Below, one piece after another: positions 35,217 to 48,284 of a stretch of DNA of 64,000 nucleotides. This DNA comes from Phocoena phocoena. Its lineage: Eukaryota > Chordata > Mammalia > Artiodactyla > Phocoenidae. Both the position numbers and the translations under genes were made by a program. Under the pieces are notes generated by a model. The model ran no database searches. It saw only the letters and a program-made list of their open reading frames with translations, and was not told the origin of the DNA. Each line of letters opens with the position of its first letter. Position 1 is the stretch's first letter. The stretch spans positions 45,835,124 to 45,899,123 of the forward strand of contig NC_089226.1 in the NCBI RefSeq assembly GCF_963924675.1, given 5' to 3'.

Positions 35217-35298
35217 AGAGGGCAGACAGCAGAAGCAAGAAGAACGGCAGTTCTGCAGCCTGTGGAATGAAAACCATATTCACAGAAACACAGACAAA

Positions 35299-36235
35299 AT
35301 GAAAAGGCAGAGGACTATGTACCAGATGAAGGAACTAGATAAAACCCCAGGAAAACAACTAAATGAAGTGGAAATAGGCAACCTTCCAGAAAAAGAATTC
35401 AGAATAATGAGAGTGAAGATGATCCAGGACCTCGGAAAAAGAATGGAGGCAAAGATCAAGAAGATGCAAGAAATGTTTAACAGACACTTAGAACACTTAA
35501 AGAACAAACAAACAGAGATGAACATACTATAACTGAAATGAAAAATACACTAGAAGGAATCAATACCAAAATAACTGAGGCAGAAGAACGGATAAGTGAC
35601 CTGGAAGACAGAATGGTGAAATTCACTGCCACAGACCAGAATAAAGAAAAAAGAATAAATATAAATGAAGACACCCTAAAAAAACCTCTGGTACAATATT
35701 AAATGTAACAACATTTGCAGTATAGGGGTCCCAGAAGAAGAGAGAGAGAAAGGACCCAAGAAAATATTTGAAGAGATTATAGTCAAAAACTTCCCTAACA
35801 TGGGAAAGGAAATAGCCACCCAAGGCCATGAATCACAGAGAGTCCCAGGCATGATAAACCCAAGGAGAAACATGCCGAGACACATAGTAATCAAATTGAC
35901 AAAAATTAAAGACAAAGAAAAATTATTGAAAGCAACAAGGGAAAGACAACAAAAAATATACAAGGGAACTCCCTAAGGTTAACAGGTGATCTTTCAGCAG
36001 AAACTCTACAAGCCAGAAGGGAGTGGCATGATATATTTAAAGAGATGAAAGGGAAGTACCTACAACCAAGATTACTCTACCCTGCAAGGATCTCATTCAG
36101 ATTCGATGGAGAAATCAAAAGCTTTACAGACAATCAAAAGCTGAGAATTCAGCACCACCAAACCAGCTCTACAACAAATGCTAAAGGAACTTCTCTAAGT
36201 GGGAAACACAAGAGAAGAAAAAGACCTACAAAAAC
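35299..36235 (+). pseudogene. L1 ORF1, disrupted
   Basis: ATG at 35299 begins MKRQRTMYQMKELDKTPG, in register with the other L1. The first 77 codons are open and include the start of the coiled coil (LGKRMEAKIKKMQEMF). Frame breaks follow near 35520-35530. Later blocks are visible as EEDRISDLED-like and RRM-like (GVPEEERE) codons, and YPARISFRFDGEIKSF lies at about 36075-36125. Non-functional RNA-binding protein remnant. Confidence 0.9.
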
Positions 36236-36256
36236 AACCCCAAAACAATTAAGAAA

Positions 36257-38796
<2,540 letters not shown>

Positions 38797-38829
38797 TGTC
38801 TCAGTGACTGAGCACCACCTGCCTGTGCA

Positions 38830-39685
38830 GGCCAGAAACCTTGGAGTGGCCCTTAGGACCCCCTCTCACTCACTCCCCTCATGAAATCAATCACTAATCT
38901 TCATGATGACCTCCTAAAATATCCCTAGGATCTGTCTAGCTCTCTCAGTCTCCCCCATGATCACAAAGTACTGCCATTGCTCCCTTGAATTGCAGTGGCT
39001 TTCACCACGTCCACTTGCCCATCATCCCCACCACACTTTCCCCACCTGTTCATCCTCTATAGGGCAGCCAAAATGCCCTGTAAGATGAAAATCTGATCAG
39101 GTTGGCCTCCAGTGGCTTTCCTTTGCTTTCAGATCAAAGACAGGACTCATGAACAAGGCCCACCGTGGCCCATGTGCTCTGGTTCCTGCCTCACAGCCTC
39201 ATCCCAAGACGAACTAGCCTGTGCTCCCCTCCCTCTCTCTCCCTTCTGTATTCCCGCCACTCACCTTTCGGACTCCCACTGACAGCTCATCCTCGCCCCC
39301 CTTCCAACACAGGGGTCAGTTTCTTCTGCTCTTACCTCCCCTTCTCTTCACCAGTTACTTCGCATCCTTCAAACAACAAGCGCCAATTCCTTGGGGAACC
39401 CTTGTTTGACCTCTGACCTCATCACCCCCCTGTGCTGTGGACTCACTCAGCATAGAATGTCTCTCTTTCATGGCACAAGTTTACCTGTGTCTGTATTCTA
39501 ATGGAATAATCATTATTCATTAAACTTTAATTATTTATTAAACACTGATTATGTGTCCTCAAGATTAAACTGTTAGGAGCTTGAGGCTGGGACCACGTCT
39601 TATTCTGTTCATCAGTGTATCTTCAGCTTATATCATAGTTGCTGGCATGGAGTATGAGCTCAAAAATATTTGTTAAAAATGGGAA
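38830..39685 (+). mobile_element. L2 LINE 3' end
   Basis: CAGGCCAGAAACCTTGGAGTGGCCC, CAGGTTGGCCTCCAGTGGC, TCAAAGACAGGACTC, and a GAGCTTGAGGCTGGGACCACG...GGAGTATGAGCTCAAAAATATTTG 3' end follow the L2 order. About 850 bp, frame destroyed. It abuts the truncated end of the L1. Confidence 0.85.
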
Positions 39686-39689
39686 CAAA

Positions 39690-41534
39690 ACCAGGAAGAG
39701 AAAATATGGCAATGACTCTTCCAGAGAAGTAAAAAGGCTTCCATTAAGCATCAAAATGCTTCATTTTTTGAACATTTCTTAAAATATTACATTTTTCTCT
39801 GTCTTCTTAAAGTACACAAAATAAATCAATAGTTTTGGAAGACTCTGAATCTTTGTTAGGAACCTTAGTTATTGGACTGTCTTCTAACTCTGGCTGGCTT
39901 TTGACTTCGTGCCTTTTAGATTCTTCAGCCTGCCTGTCACAGATTACCAGTCTGCCTTGAGAGCTCGCATGTCCTTTCTGGCTACTGTCAGTGTGCTGCT
40001 TCTGACAGCCTCTTTCGTGCTTTCTAATTTGTTGCTTTGAATCTCCTGCGGACTAAGAAACTAGATAACCAAGCTAGCTAGATTGAGTGTGAAGTCAGAT
40101 TGACATGTTCCAAATGAGCCCCAGAGGGTTCTTCTAAACTCAAGCCAGTGACCTCCAGTACCCGCCGCACGTCTAAGGTCAGCCACCGTCATCCCACTCC
40201 TGCACATTGTTTTCCTTCTTTTTTTGCTTTGCTTCTCTTTCTCCTCCTTAGTATCTTTTGTTTGTCAAGACTGGCCTTCTGTGGACTTGCCAGCTAATAG
40301 AAATTTTCCTCCCTACTGAGTGGCAAACTCACCAATATGGTAGACCTAATCTTCAGGGCTTCAGTGCCCTTGTTGGTTTTCACTGTGTTTATGTACTCAG
40401 TAAGGTATATAGGAGTCTCTCTCTCCCCCTGCCTCATGCAGAAGCTCAGAACTGGAGGAGCTTTCCTTGGATAAATGGCGTTTTACTCTAAAGAGACTGA
40501 TACCAAAGACATCAAGCCGTTGTTTGAAGCATGTGGCACTTTTAGCGGACGAATCAAGCCTGGGTATAGGTGATAATAACCTTGTTCCCTGCTTAGTCTC
40601 AAAGATCCTCCCTTTTTTTCTACCCAATTAGAATTGTATTAATTACTTCCACCTTGGGTTAAAAGGAAGCAGTGGGGAGTAAAACTACTCATTATAAACC
40701 TGGGCAGAGTTTTGCTGGCTGTGGAAGGACACCAAAGCAAAGAAAGAGACTGGTGTAGAGAATTTCACAAGTACAGGGCAACCGAGAAGGCAACAGCTCT
40801 CATTTCTATCTTGCATTTGAGCACTTGGCCCTTTCAAGTTGATTGCATGCTTTAAGAATGCATTAAGAAAAGCAAGGAAGATGGAGAAAACGAAATTTGG
40901 AAGACAGGCATAATTATGAGCCGAGAATTAAGCTCTGATTTGGAGCGCCACTCCTTGAAAGATTTTGGAGACTTAGTCTAACAATTGGCTTTGTGCATCC
41001 AGCTAGAGCAGCCTTTGTTACGCCAAGCAGTTACCCCCACCTTGATGCACATGTGATGTTAATGACAGGTCAGAACCAAAGGTGAACAAAAATGACAGCA
41101 CTGTCTTCCCCGAACAAACAGTTACTATCACAATTTTCTACATGCTAGTAAGAGGCCAAAGACTCACCACCTGTTCAGGACTGGAAGACATTCTGATGGG
41201 GAATGAAAAGGACAGCAAGCAGGTGGCTAAGCTCCCATCGGGGGGCTTAGGATGGGACTTACTTATGTAAAGGAGGCCCATGTCCTCTTACACCTGTGGA
41301 ATAACTAGAAACCATACAGTGATTCTAAGTACAGTTCATTGTAGGTAATTTTCCACCCAGGTTCATTTTAAAGCTGCTTTCCACCCAGAGTGCTTATTTG
41401 GCTCTTAGAATGGCCCTAAAAATCAGGCTCTTCTAAGAAGCTATCTTTGTAAAAGGCAAAGTAGGCAAGAGCAGGAGTAAGAACAACAAACAGGTGAGCA
41501 CCGAGATATAGGGGAAAGCAGCCCAGATACAGAG
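39690..41534. other. unassigned, mostly single-copy-looking sequence
   Basis: No gene, no SINE or LINE seen across about 1.8 kb, which is unusually long for this window. Open frames are 62-77 codons and lack family features. It could hold regulatory sequence, but nothing specific can be shown. Confidence 0.5.
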
Positions 41535-41660
41535 CAAGAGATCCGAATGCTAGTTTCATTATGTCATTTCATGAACTAGCTCTGCGACCTTGTGCAGAGT
41601 TTCTTCAAATTTAAGTGACAGAGTTTGGCAATGTTACTTCTAAAGTTCCTTCCAGCTTAT
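41535..41660 (+). mobile_element. MIR fragment
   Basis: CATGAACTAGCTCTGCGACCTTGTGCAGAGTTTCTTC and TTTAAGTGACAGAG are decayed MIR core. Confidence 0.5.
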
Positions 41661-41764
41661 TACAAAAATCTATGATTTTTAGGAATTTTCTGAACCTGAA
41701 ACTTCTGTTTATCATCATGTTGGATGTTGGGAAGGAGAGTGAAGAATGAAAGAAATCCTGGTCT

Positions 41765-41925
41765 TATAGTAGAAAGAGCATTAGGCTTGAAATAACAAGC
41801 AACAATTGACTTCCCTAAGCCTCAATTTGCATTTCTGAAAAATGGGTATAACAATAGTGTACTTTACATGGTTGTTGAGTGGATTAAATAAATAAAAGTG
41901 TATCGAAACTATTTCTAGGAATCTT
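41765..41925 (+). mobile_element. MIR
   Basis: AGAGCATTAGGCTTGAAATAAC, CTTCCCTAAGCCTCAATTTGC, TGAAAAATGGGTATAACAATAGTG, TTGTTGAGTGGATTAAATAAATA in order. Confidence 0.8.
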
Positions 41926-42004
41926 CTTCTAATAAGTCATGCCCTATTCCTTAAAGGACCTTACAGTATATTGGGTGGGTGAGAGGGGTCAATGTTGACA
42001 TTAG

Positions 42005-42140
42005 AATCATGGTTTTCAAACTTTAATTACATATGAGTCACCTGGAGAGCTTGTTAAAAATACAGATTCTGGGGTGGAACCCAAGATGCTCCACCTCTAA
42101 CACACTCCCAGACCAGATTTTGAGTAGGAAGGCTATAGAA
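42005..42140 (+). mobile_element. MER5-like hAT MITE
   Basis: TGGTTTTCAAACTTTAATTAC, GAGTCACCTGGAGAGCTTG, TTAAAAATACAGATTCTGGGG and AACCC fit the hAT-Charlie MITE pattern. The right end is lost. Confidence 0.7.
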
Positions 42141-42209
42141 TAAACATGTTTAAAACACGACATTATATGATAAAGTATGTACAGTTATACATGCCATGAG
42201 TGAAAGCCT

Positions 42210-42370
42210 CTACTCCTTTCCACATATGTAAATCCTATCCTCCCTTCAAGACCAGTTCAAGCACTATGGTTCATAAAGCAGCTCAGACTACTTCAGCCCT
42301 CTGCAAACTCTTTCTTCTTAACATCTGTTAAGTCTACTGTCAGCACTGCTCTGATAATCCTAAAATGTAA
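42210..42370 (+). mobile_element. L2 LINE 3' part, left piece
   Basis: CTATCCTCCCTTCAAGACCAG and CATAAAGCAGCTCAGACTAC fit the L2 3' region. The piece stops where MER5-like elements begin and appears to resume at 42725. Confidence 0.6.
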
Positions 42371-42374
42371 GTCT

Positions 42375-42545
42375 GCTGGCCAACTGCACGGGAGTCATCA
42401 AAGGAGCTTTTAAAAACACAGATGCCTGGGTTCTACTCTCTGAGACTCTGGGTCATTAAGTCAGGGAGGTAGGAGGAGATAAGGGCAGAGGCAGGACTCC
42501 GGATTTAAATAAGTTTACTAGGTGACTGTAAATGCAATGGTATTG
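42375..42545 (+). mobile_element. MER5-like hAT MITE
   Basis: GGGAGTCATCAAAGGAGC, TTTTAAAAACACAGATGCCTGGG, TTCTACTCTCTGAGACTCTGGG and TTAAATAAGTTTACTAGGTGACTG show the internal palindromic plan of these elements. Confidence 0.65.
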
Positions 42546-42569
42546 GATTGGTTTGGCCCTAAGCACTCA

Positions 42570-42715
42570 AGAGGTGATTCTCAGCCCTGGCCACATATTA
42601 GAATCAATTGTAGAATTTTAAAAGTATAGAGGCTCGGGCCGTAGGCCAGCTAATTAAGGGAAGTCAGCTAGAGTACATTAAGTGTCAATAGTTCTAACGT
42701 GAGCCAAGTTTGAGA
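42570..42715 (+). mobile_element. MER5-like hAT MITE
   Basis: GGTGATTCTCAGCCCTGGCCACATATTAGAATC at the left and AAGTTTGAGAACCAC at the right are the inverted ends. Confidence 0.75.
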
Positions 42716-42724
42716 ACCACAACA

Positions 42725-42840
42725 TGGTACTTAAATATACCAGTGAGGGCAGGGGACCGCGTTGACTTGCTTTAGCACTATATCTTCAGTGCCTAACACA
42801 CAACCTGGCATTCAACAAATATTTGTTGAACACGAAAATG
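42725..42840 (+). mobile_element. L2 3' terminus, right piece
   Basis: GTGAGGGCAGGGGACCGCG, ATATCTTCAGTGCCTAACACAC and TTCAACAAATATTTGTTGAACAC are the L2 3' end. Confidence 0.8.
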
Positions 42841-42954
42841 ACTAATAATAAATAAAAGAATAATAAAGGAGCTAAAATAGTAAAAATTCAGGCTGCCAGT
42901 TATCTCCCTAAACTCTTGCATGTTGTCCAACAAGACCATAAGTACTAGGGCCTT

Positions 42955-43190
42955 AGGTTCAGGTTAAGCACTGGAGCAGATTGCCTGGGTTGAAACCCTC
43001 AGCACCCACGTGACCTTAGGCAACCTCTCCATCCCTCAGTTTCCTCCTCTGTGGAATAGGGATGACAACAATCTCACCTACCTCTTCTTAGAGTTTTGCC
43101 AGAATTAAATGAGTTAGTCTTGGAAAGCACGTAGAAAAGTGCCTGGCACATAGTGACCCCTTAAAAGTTGATAGCTATTTTTATATTTCA
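42955..43190 (+). mobile_element. well-preserved MIR
   Basis: AAGCACTGGAGCAGATTGCCTGGGTT, GTGACCTTAGGCAACC, CCTCAGTTTCCTCCTCTGTGG, GCCAGAATTAAATGAG, GTGCCTGGCACATAGTG: near-complete MIR. Confidence 0.92.
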
Positions 43191-43234
43191 TCACTGAACA
43201 CATAGTGGGTTTTAGAGTTCTGCAAATGCACGGA

Positions 43235-43985
43235 TCATTGAACACACTTATTCAACCATCAGATATTTCTTAAACACCATTTCTGTTGCAGGCACAAAGG
43301 ATTTGTTACTGTAGATGTACCAGCAAAAGGAGAAAAACAGGACTTGTCTGGTGGGGGGCAGGTGGTGGGATGAATTGGGAGATTGGGATTGACATGTATA
43401 CACTAATATGTATAAAATAGATAACTAATAAGAACCTGCTGTATAAAAAAATAAAATAAAATTCAAAAAGACAAAACAAACAAAAAAACCCACAGGACTT
43501 CTCTAATATTATTTAAAATACAGTAGCCAAACTATACACTGAACAAGTTCTTTCAAAATTGATGAATAATAGGAAGTTATTTTAAGTGTATTGACGATTA
43601 CAAAGAGAAAGGATCATGAAGACATAGAAAGAGGGTAGGAAATTAACTACAATCATGTATATATAACAGGATCAGTCAGTGATACTGATTTCAATGATGT
43701 TGAATGTCAGGGAAGCCTTCCTAAAGAAGAAGGGATGCTCAAGCTGATTTGACTGAGCAAAGGGAGGAGAGAGGTTGAAGAGCATTCTAAGCAAAGAGAA
43801 GAGCCCTCGGAATCATGGAAGAGCACTGCATGTTTTAGTCACTGCAAGAAGGCAGGCGTGGCTGGGGGGTATCATAGTCAGGGAGGGATTTGGGACATAT
43901 GGGAGCTTAGATTGGGTTTGGAGTGATGGGTACCATTAGGAAGGTGATGAAGAAAACAGAGGGAGTGAAGACAGGAAGGTGAGGA
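43235..43985 (-). mobile_element. L2 3' end, minus strand, split by an L1 tail
   Basis: TATTCAACCATCAGATATTTCTTAAACACC begins the reversed L2 end. After the L1 insert it continues with GGGAAGCCTTCCTAAAGAAG, TGACTGAGCAAAGGG, GAAGAGCATTCTAAGC and CAAGAAGGCAGGCGTGGCTGG, all reversed L2 words. Confidence 0.8.
43350..43491 (+). mobile_element. 5'-truncated L1 tail (about 140 bp)
   Basis: GGTGGGATGAATTGGGAGATTGGG, ACACTAATATGTATAAAATAG, AACTAATAAGAACCTGCTGTAT and an A-rich tail are the cetartiodactyl-type L1 3' end. The flanks ACAGGACTTGTCT (43337-43349) and ACAGGACTTCTCT (43492-43504) are a 13-bp target duplication with one mismatch. Confidence 0.92.
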
Positions 43986-43994
43986 TGAACATGA

Positions 43995-44195
43995 CACTCG
44001 TTCATTCATTCAGCTTCTACAATGTGCTCCATATTAAAGATAAACAGTGACTGAAAATGGAAGTATCCCTTCCTTCATGGGATGTACATTCTAGTTGGAA
44101 GGGCAGACAATAAGCAAGTAAACCAAGTAACTAAGTAAGATAATGAGAGATCATTGTAAGAGCCACAAAGGAATTAAGCCAAGATGACATGATTG
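43995..44195 (-). mobile_element. second L2 3' fragment, minus strand
   Basis: Begins anew with CTCGTTCATTCATTCAGCTTC, then CATGGGATGTACATTCTAGTTGG and GCAGACAATAAGCAAGTAAACC, so it is a separate copy, head-to-tail with the preceding one. Confidence 0.8.
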
Positions 44196-44529
44196 GGAAT
44201 AATGAGAATGTTTGTGGGCAGAAAGGAGAGATGTCTGATAGGATTAAAGAGGGCCTATGGATCACCATGTAATATGGCTCTATGGGAATGGATATGCCAA
44301 GTTATAGCCACCCTAGGAAGCCATGTAAACAACTATGACATCTTTAGGAAACTAAGGCTGCTCACTTTATGGCTGTCTATACTGCCTGCCGTCTTTCTCC
44401 CTCCTCAGGATTCTTTCCCGTTTTCTACTGATTTTCCTTTATTAACATCTTCCTTCTTTCTTTCTCTTCCAAAAATAAATCGGAGAGGGAAGGGAACATC
44501 ATATAAATGTCAGTGGTATGTCCCAGACA
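44196..44529. other. unassigned non-coding sequence
   Basis: Contains a 122-codon plus frame (44193-44561) without recognisable domains. Probably continues decayed L2. Confidence 0.4.
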
Positions 44530-44632
44530 TAAAATCAGAAAGAAATCATCTGGAGGTATAACCTTTATTACCTGTGGGACTTGGAAGCTTCATTTTCTTC
44601 ATCTGTAAAATGGAGTAATAATATCTATATTG
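44530..44632 (+). mobile_element. MIR fragment, cut by the LTR to its right
   Basis: CTGTGGGACTTGGAAGC and CATTTTCTTCATCTGTAAAATGGAG are MIR core. The sequence ends at the MLT2 boundary. Confidence 0.7.
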
Positions 44633-44885
44633 ATCAGAGATCTCCAGAGAAAAAGAACCAATCGGATATGTATATGTGGTGTGTGTATGATATGTGTGTA
44701 ATGTATGTATAGAATATGTATACACACATCACATATACATATCCTATTATATATTATACAATATGTATATAATATGTATCTATTATATGTGTAAGATATG
44801 TATATACCCATAGATATACACATGTATCAAATATATTCTATTATATATTACCATATAAATATATATCCTATGTAGGATATAAATA

Positions 44886-44944
<59 letters not shown>

Positions 44945-45312
44945 TATTTAGAGAGAGAGATTTATTTTGAAGAATTGGCTCATATGATTGGGGGCTGGCA
45001 AGTCTGAAATTTGCAGGGCAGGCAGGCAGGCTGGAGACATGCAGAAAGTTGATGTTGAAGTTCAAGTCTGAAGGCAATCTGGAAGCAGAATTCCTTCTTC
45101 CTTGGGTAGCTCAGTCTTTTTTCCTTAAGGCCTTCAACCGATTAGATAATGTCCACCCACATTATGGAAGGCAATCTAATTTATTCAAAAATCTACTCAG
45201 TTAAATGTTAATCATGTCTAAAAAACACCTTCACAGCAACATCTAGATGGGTGTTTGACAAACATCTGGGCAACATAGCCTAGTCCAGTTGACATATAAA
45301 ATTAGCCATCAC
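44633..45312 (-). mobile_element. MLT2 solo LTR (ERVL), minus strand, swollen by microsatellite
   Basis: Left end: GATCTCCAGAGAAAAAGAACC; then, after the TG/TA region, GAGAGATTTATTTTGAAGAATTGGC, GGCAGGCTGGAGAC, AAGGCCTTCAACCGATTAG, CCCACCCACATTATGG, and a GTTGACATATAAAATTAGCC end. These are reversed MLT2 words in order. No internal retroviral sequence is present. Confidence 0.88.
44886..44942. repeat. (TG)n(TA)n compound microsatellite
   Basis: About 27 bp of TG followed by about 30 bp of TA, with further irregular ATATG sequence to its left back to about 44665. Confidence 0.95.
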
Positions 45313-45364
45313 ACTATCCCTTTACTAACACCAAGGATATTATTTGGATCGTATTAGTTCATGT

Positions 45365-45560
45365 ACATGAATTGGGAAACTTGGGCAGGTTACCCTGTGT
45401 CTCTGAACCTCAGTTTCTTCATCTGTAAAATGCAGGTAAGACTACCTGCCTCTTAGCGTTGTGGTGGGAATTAATGAGGCAGTCCAAATAAAAAACTAAC
45501 ACAGGGCCTGACACAAAGAAAATTCACAAATAATGTTTCTTTTTATTATTATTATTATGC
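45365..45560 (+). mobile_element. MIR
   Basis: TTGGGCAGGTTACCC, TGTCTCTGAACCTCAGTTTC, TTCATCTGTAAAATGCAGG, TTAATGAGGCAGTCC, GGGCCTGACACAAAG, then (TTA)n. Confidence 0.88.
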
Positions 45561-45819
45561 TATTAGTAATAATTTTAAAAGCTATTTATAATCAATGACT
45601 ATTTTAAGTTAAAATGCCAAGAGAAACCTAATTTTACTATTTCCTGCTAATTGCTTTTTATAATAACCAAAACTGCTTCTTTCAGTCTCACAAACTAGCC
45701 TGTTTGTTTAAAATGGAGGGTGATTTTTTTGCTGGGTAAACTAACCTACAAACTTATATCTCACCAATCTGTTCTCCAAAGCCCAAACTGATCTTTCTAA
45801 GCTCTGAATCTGATTTATG

Positions 45820-45942
45820 CAGTCATCCCACAAATGTTTACTGAGCACATCCTTTGTGACAGACACTTGATAGATGTGGGCTGCAAACATGCAAAGATGC
45901 TGCGCTCTGGAATTTAATCAACCGGGGAGATGAGATTGCAAA
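45820..45942 (-). mobile_element. L2 fragment, minus strand, left piece
   Basis: CACAAATGTTTACTGAGCACATCC and CTCTGGAATTTAATCAACCGGGGAGATGAG are reversed L2 end. A MIR interrupts it. Confidence 0.65.
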
Positions 45943-45944
45943 CC

Positions 45945-46165
45945 ATTATAGCTACTATTTATTGAAGACCTACTAAGTGGCAAGCACTTTGCACTGATTA
46001 TGGCATTTAATCTCAACTCTGACTTTATGATGTGGGAATGAGCCCATCCTACAGATTAGAACTTGGCACTCAGAGAAGTTAAATGGCTTGCCCAAGGAAA
46101 CAAAGGAAATAAATGCTGGAAAGGAGGATAAACCTGGAATGGGCATTTGAACCCTTTTCTGTCTG
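45945..46165 (-). mobile_element. MIR, minus strand, nested in L2
   Basis: TTATAGCTACTATTTATTGAAGACC, AAGCACTTTGCACTG, CATTTAATCTCAACTCTG, GGCTTGCCCAAGGAAAC and a final GGCATTTGAACCC are reversed MIR words. Confidence 0.88.
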
Positions 46166-46194
46166 GCTCGATTCCTATGTGCTCTTCTGCCTTT

Positions 46195-46330
46195 CAATTA
46201 CAGTGGGAATTCAGTGAGATAATTGTTGAAGAAGAGGTTTGTAGAACATTCAGTGAGGGCACAGGAAAAGGCATCCCTAACTCTGCCTCGGTGAGTCAGA
46301 CACAGCTTTGCAAAGGTCATGCTAACCTCC
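46195..46330 (-). mobile_element. L2 fragment, minus strand, possible right piece
   Basis: GAAGAAGAGGTTTGTAGAACATTC and GAGGGCACAGGAAAAGGCATCCC fit reversed L2, consistent with one L2 split by the MIR. Confidence 0.5.
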
Positions 46331-46399
46331 GTTTAAAATTACCATTGCCTTCAGGTGAAAAATAATCCAGAATACCAGCATGGCACGCGGCACTGCCTG

Positions 46400-46720
46400 G
46401 TAGCCCTCGTTCACCCCATACGTGGCACTGAGCACTTCACACTTTCTTATCTGCTGACCTTTATGTGTTTTTCTATGCATACCACCCTCCTCTTTGACTA
46501 AATCCTACCCATACTTCAAGCTTCCGTTTAGATGGGAATCCTTCCCTGACACTCTCTGCCCCACATTCTAGGTTAGCTGCACTGTTTTCATGTGTCTGTC
46601 ATAGCGCTGAGCACACTGTATTTTATTTTGGTTGGCAGGCTTCCTCACTAATTTAAATCCTAGAGGGTAAAAATGGGACCTTAATTTCCATACTCCATCA
46701 CTAAGTGCAAAGCATGACAC
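46400..46720 (+). mobile_element. L2 LINE 3' region
   Basis: CATACTTCAAGCTTCCGTTTAGATGGG, AATCCTTCCCTGACACTC, GTGTCTGTCATAGCGCTGAGC and AAATCCTAGAGGGTAAAAATGGGAC are L2 3' UTR words. Confidence 0.75.
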
Positions 46721-47064
46721 AGAATATTTGATATAATTGCAAAATAACAGAATCACACAGATCTATTTATGCTCATGCAATGCAATGTGTATTTGGAGGC
46801 ACTTAATCCTCTTCGAATTACACTTAACCATCCCTTCTTACGCCTCCATGGTAACCATGAGAGCAGTCCCCACCCCCCAACTTCTGGAATCACAACCCAC
46901 ATTATTTATCTATCTGGTACTATTTTGTAACATCCTTCTTCTATTTATAACAACTGTGTAGTAGTCAAGCAGAAAAATAAGTTCAATGTTTGTTGAATAG
47001 AAATAAATTGATGCTGGCATCGTATGGTGTAACAGACTCAGTAGGTAGTTGCTGTAGAAAAGTC
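46721..47064. other. unassigned non-coding sequence
   Basis: No gene seen. Confidence 0.45.
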
Positions 47065-47215
47065 AAGGATGACCTGTGTATGTTAGCAAGAGGGCGTGTT
47101 CTGAAAGTGATAGAACTGTTCTGTATCCTGACTGAGGTAATGGTTACATGAATGTACACTTATGTCAAAATTCATAGAATTTTATACCAAAAAGGTCAAT
47201 ATTACCGTAGTCTAA
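47065..47215 (+). mobile_element. old L1M 3' end
   Basis: GTGATAGAACTGTTCTGTATCCTGAC, GGTAATGGTTACATGAATGTAC, CAAAATTCATAGAATTTTATACC are the common L1M terminal region. Confidence 0.75.
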
Positions 47216-47712
47216 CAGAAATAGAAGAAAATCAACTAGTGGAAAGTGTACATGGTGAAAGACTGAATATACAATCAGACAGTGGTCAGATCATATATGA
47301 CAGTAACACTCTGACCTATACCCCTGCAACAACCAGCCCGGGGAAGCCGAACCACAACTTCTGGTCACAACTTGGTTAGTGACTGCCAGCCTACCTACCT
47401 TTTGTCCCTACTTCCATCTCTGGACAAATCAGAGCCGGCCAACCAATCATATAGGAGGCCCTGCTTCTAATTAGCCCACTTCTAGCTTCCCCAGGCCAAT
47501 GACCTTCAACCGGGGCACACTTGAAGGCTTCTTTTTTCTTCCCTATAAAGTTTTCCTAGTCTCCTGCCAGGCTTTGAGTCTCTGTCAAACATAATGATGG
47601 TGGCTGACTCTCTTGCTGTAGCAAGCTCTGATAAACAGGGTTTTTTTTCTTATATGGGTTGGCTTCTTTCCTTTCCACAATAGTATGCTATCGTTTGGGT
47701 TAAAATAGAAGT

Positions 47713-47714
<2 letters not shown>
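47216..47714. other. unassigned non-coding sequence
   Basis: No gene. Richer in C than its surroundings around 47330-47520. Confidence 0.45.
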
Positions 47715-47761
<47 letters not shown>

Positions 47762-47764
47762 TGT
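47715..47764. repeat. (TG)n microsatellite
   Basis: About 50 bp of nearly perfect TG repeat. Confidence 0.97.
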
Positions 47765-47796
47765 TTGTATATGCATAGGATACAACTAAAAGTATA

Positions 47797-47836
47797 CACA
47801 CATACGACACACACACACGCATACATACACACAGAC
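47797..47836. repeat. (AC)n-rich microsatellite
   Basis: ACACACATACGACACACACACACGCATAC-like run, complementary to the (TG)n 35 bp to its left, so the two can pair as a hairpin. Confidence 0.85.
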
Positions 47837-48084
47837 AGAAGCAATAGATGTTGCTTCCCAGCTAGGGAATTGGCTGGCTGGGGTACAGAGCTATTAGTAA
47901 GGCTGCATTTTCAGGGTGTTCCCTTTTGAACCTTTTAGATACACCCCCTCCCCATCAATCAGTGAATTAATTTAAAACGTGAAACTCACTATGAACACTT
48001 TCGGATTCAAAGGAGTTCTTTTTATTATTCAAATTTACCACAAATGATCACAAATAGTCTCTGAAGGTAACCAACTTGAAATGG

Positions 48085-48262
48085 GGAGCTATTGCTTAAT
48101 GAGTACAAGGTTTCAGTTTGGGAAGATGAAAAAATTTTGGAGATAAGTGGTGGTGTTGGTTGCATAACAGTATGACTGTACTTAATGCCATTGAACTGTA
48201 TACTTAACAATGGTTAAAACGGTAAATTTTATGTTATGTATATTTTACCACCATAAAAATAT
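48085..48262 (+). mobile_element. old L1M 3' end
   Basis: CTTAATGAGTACAAGGTTTCAG, TGGAGATAAGTGGTGG, GTACTTAATGCCATTGAACTG, AACAATGGTTAAAACGG and TATTTTACCACCATAAAAAT are the terminal L1M words. Confidence 0.88.
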
Positions 48263-48284
48263 TATTATATTTAGGATAAATCAG

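Noticed and set aside
44886..44942. Possible CRISPR-like or structured repeat array
   Set aside because: It is a simple dinucleotide repeat without spacers, in a mammalian genome.
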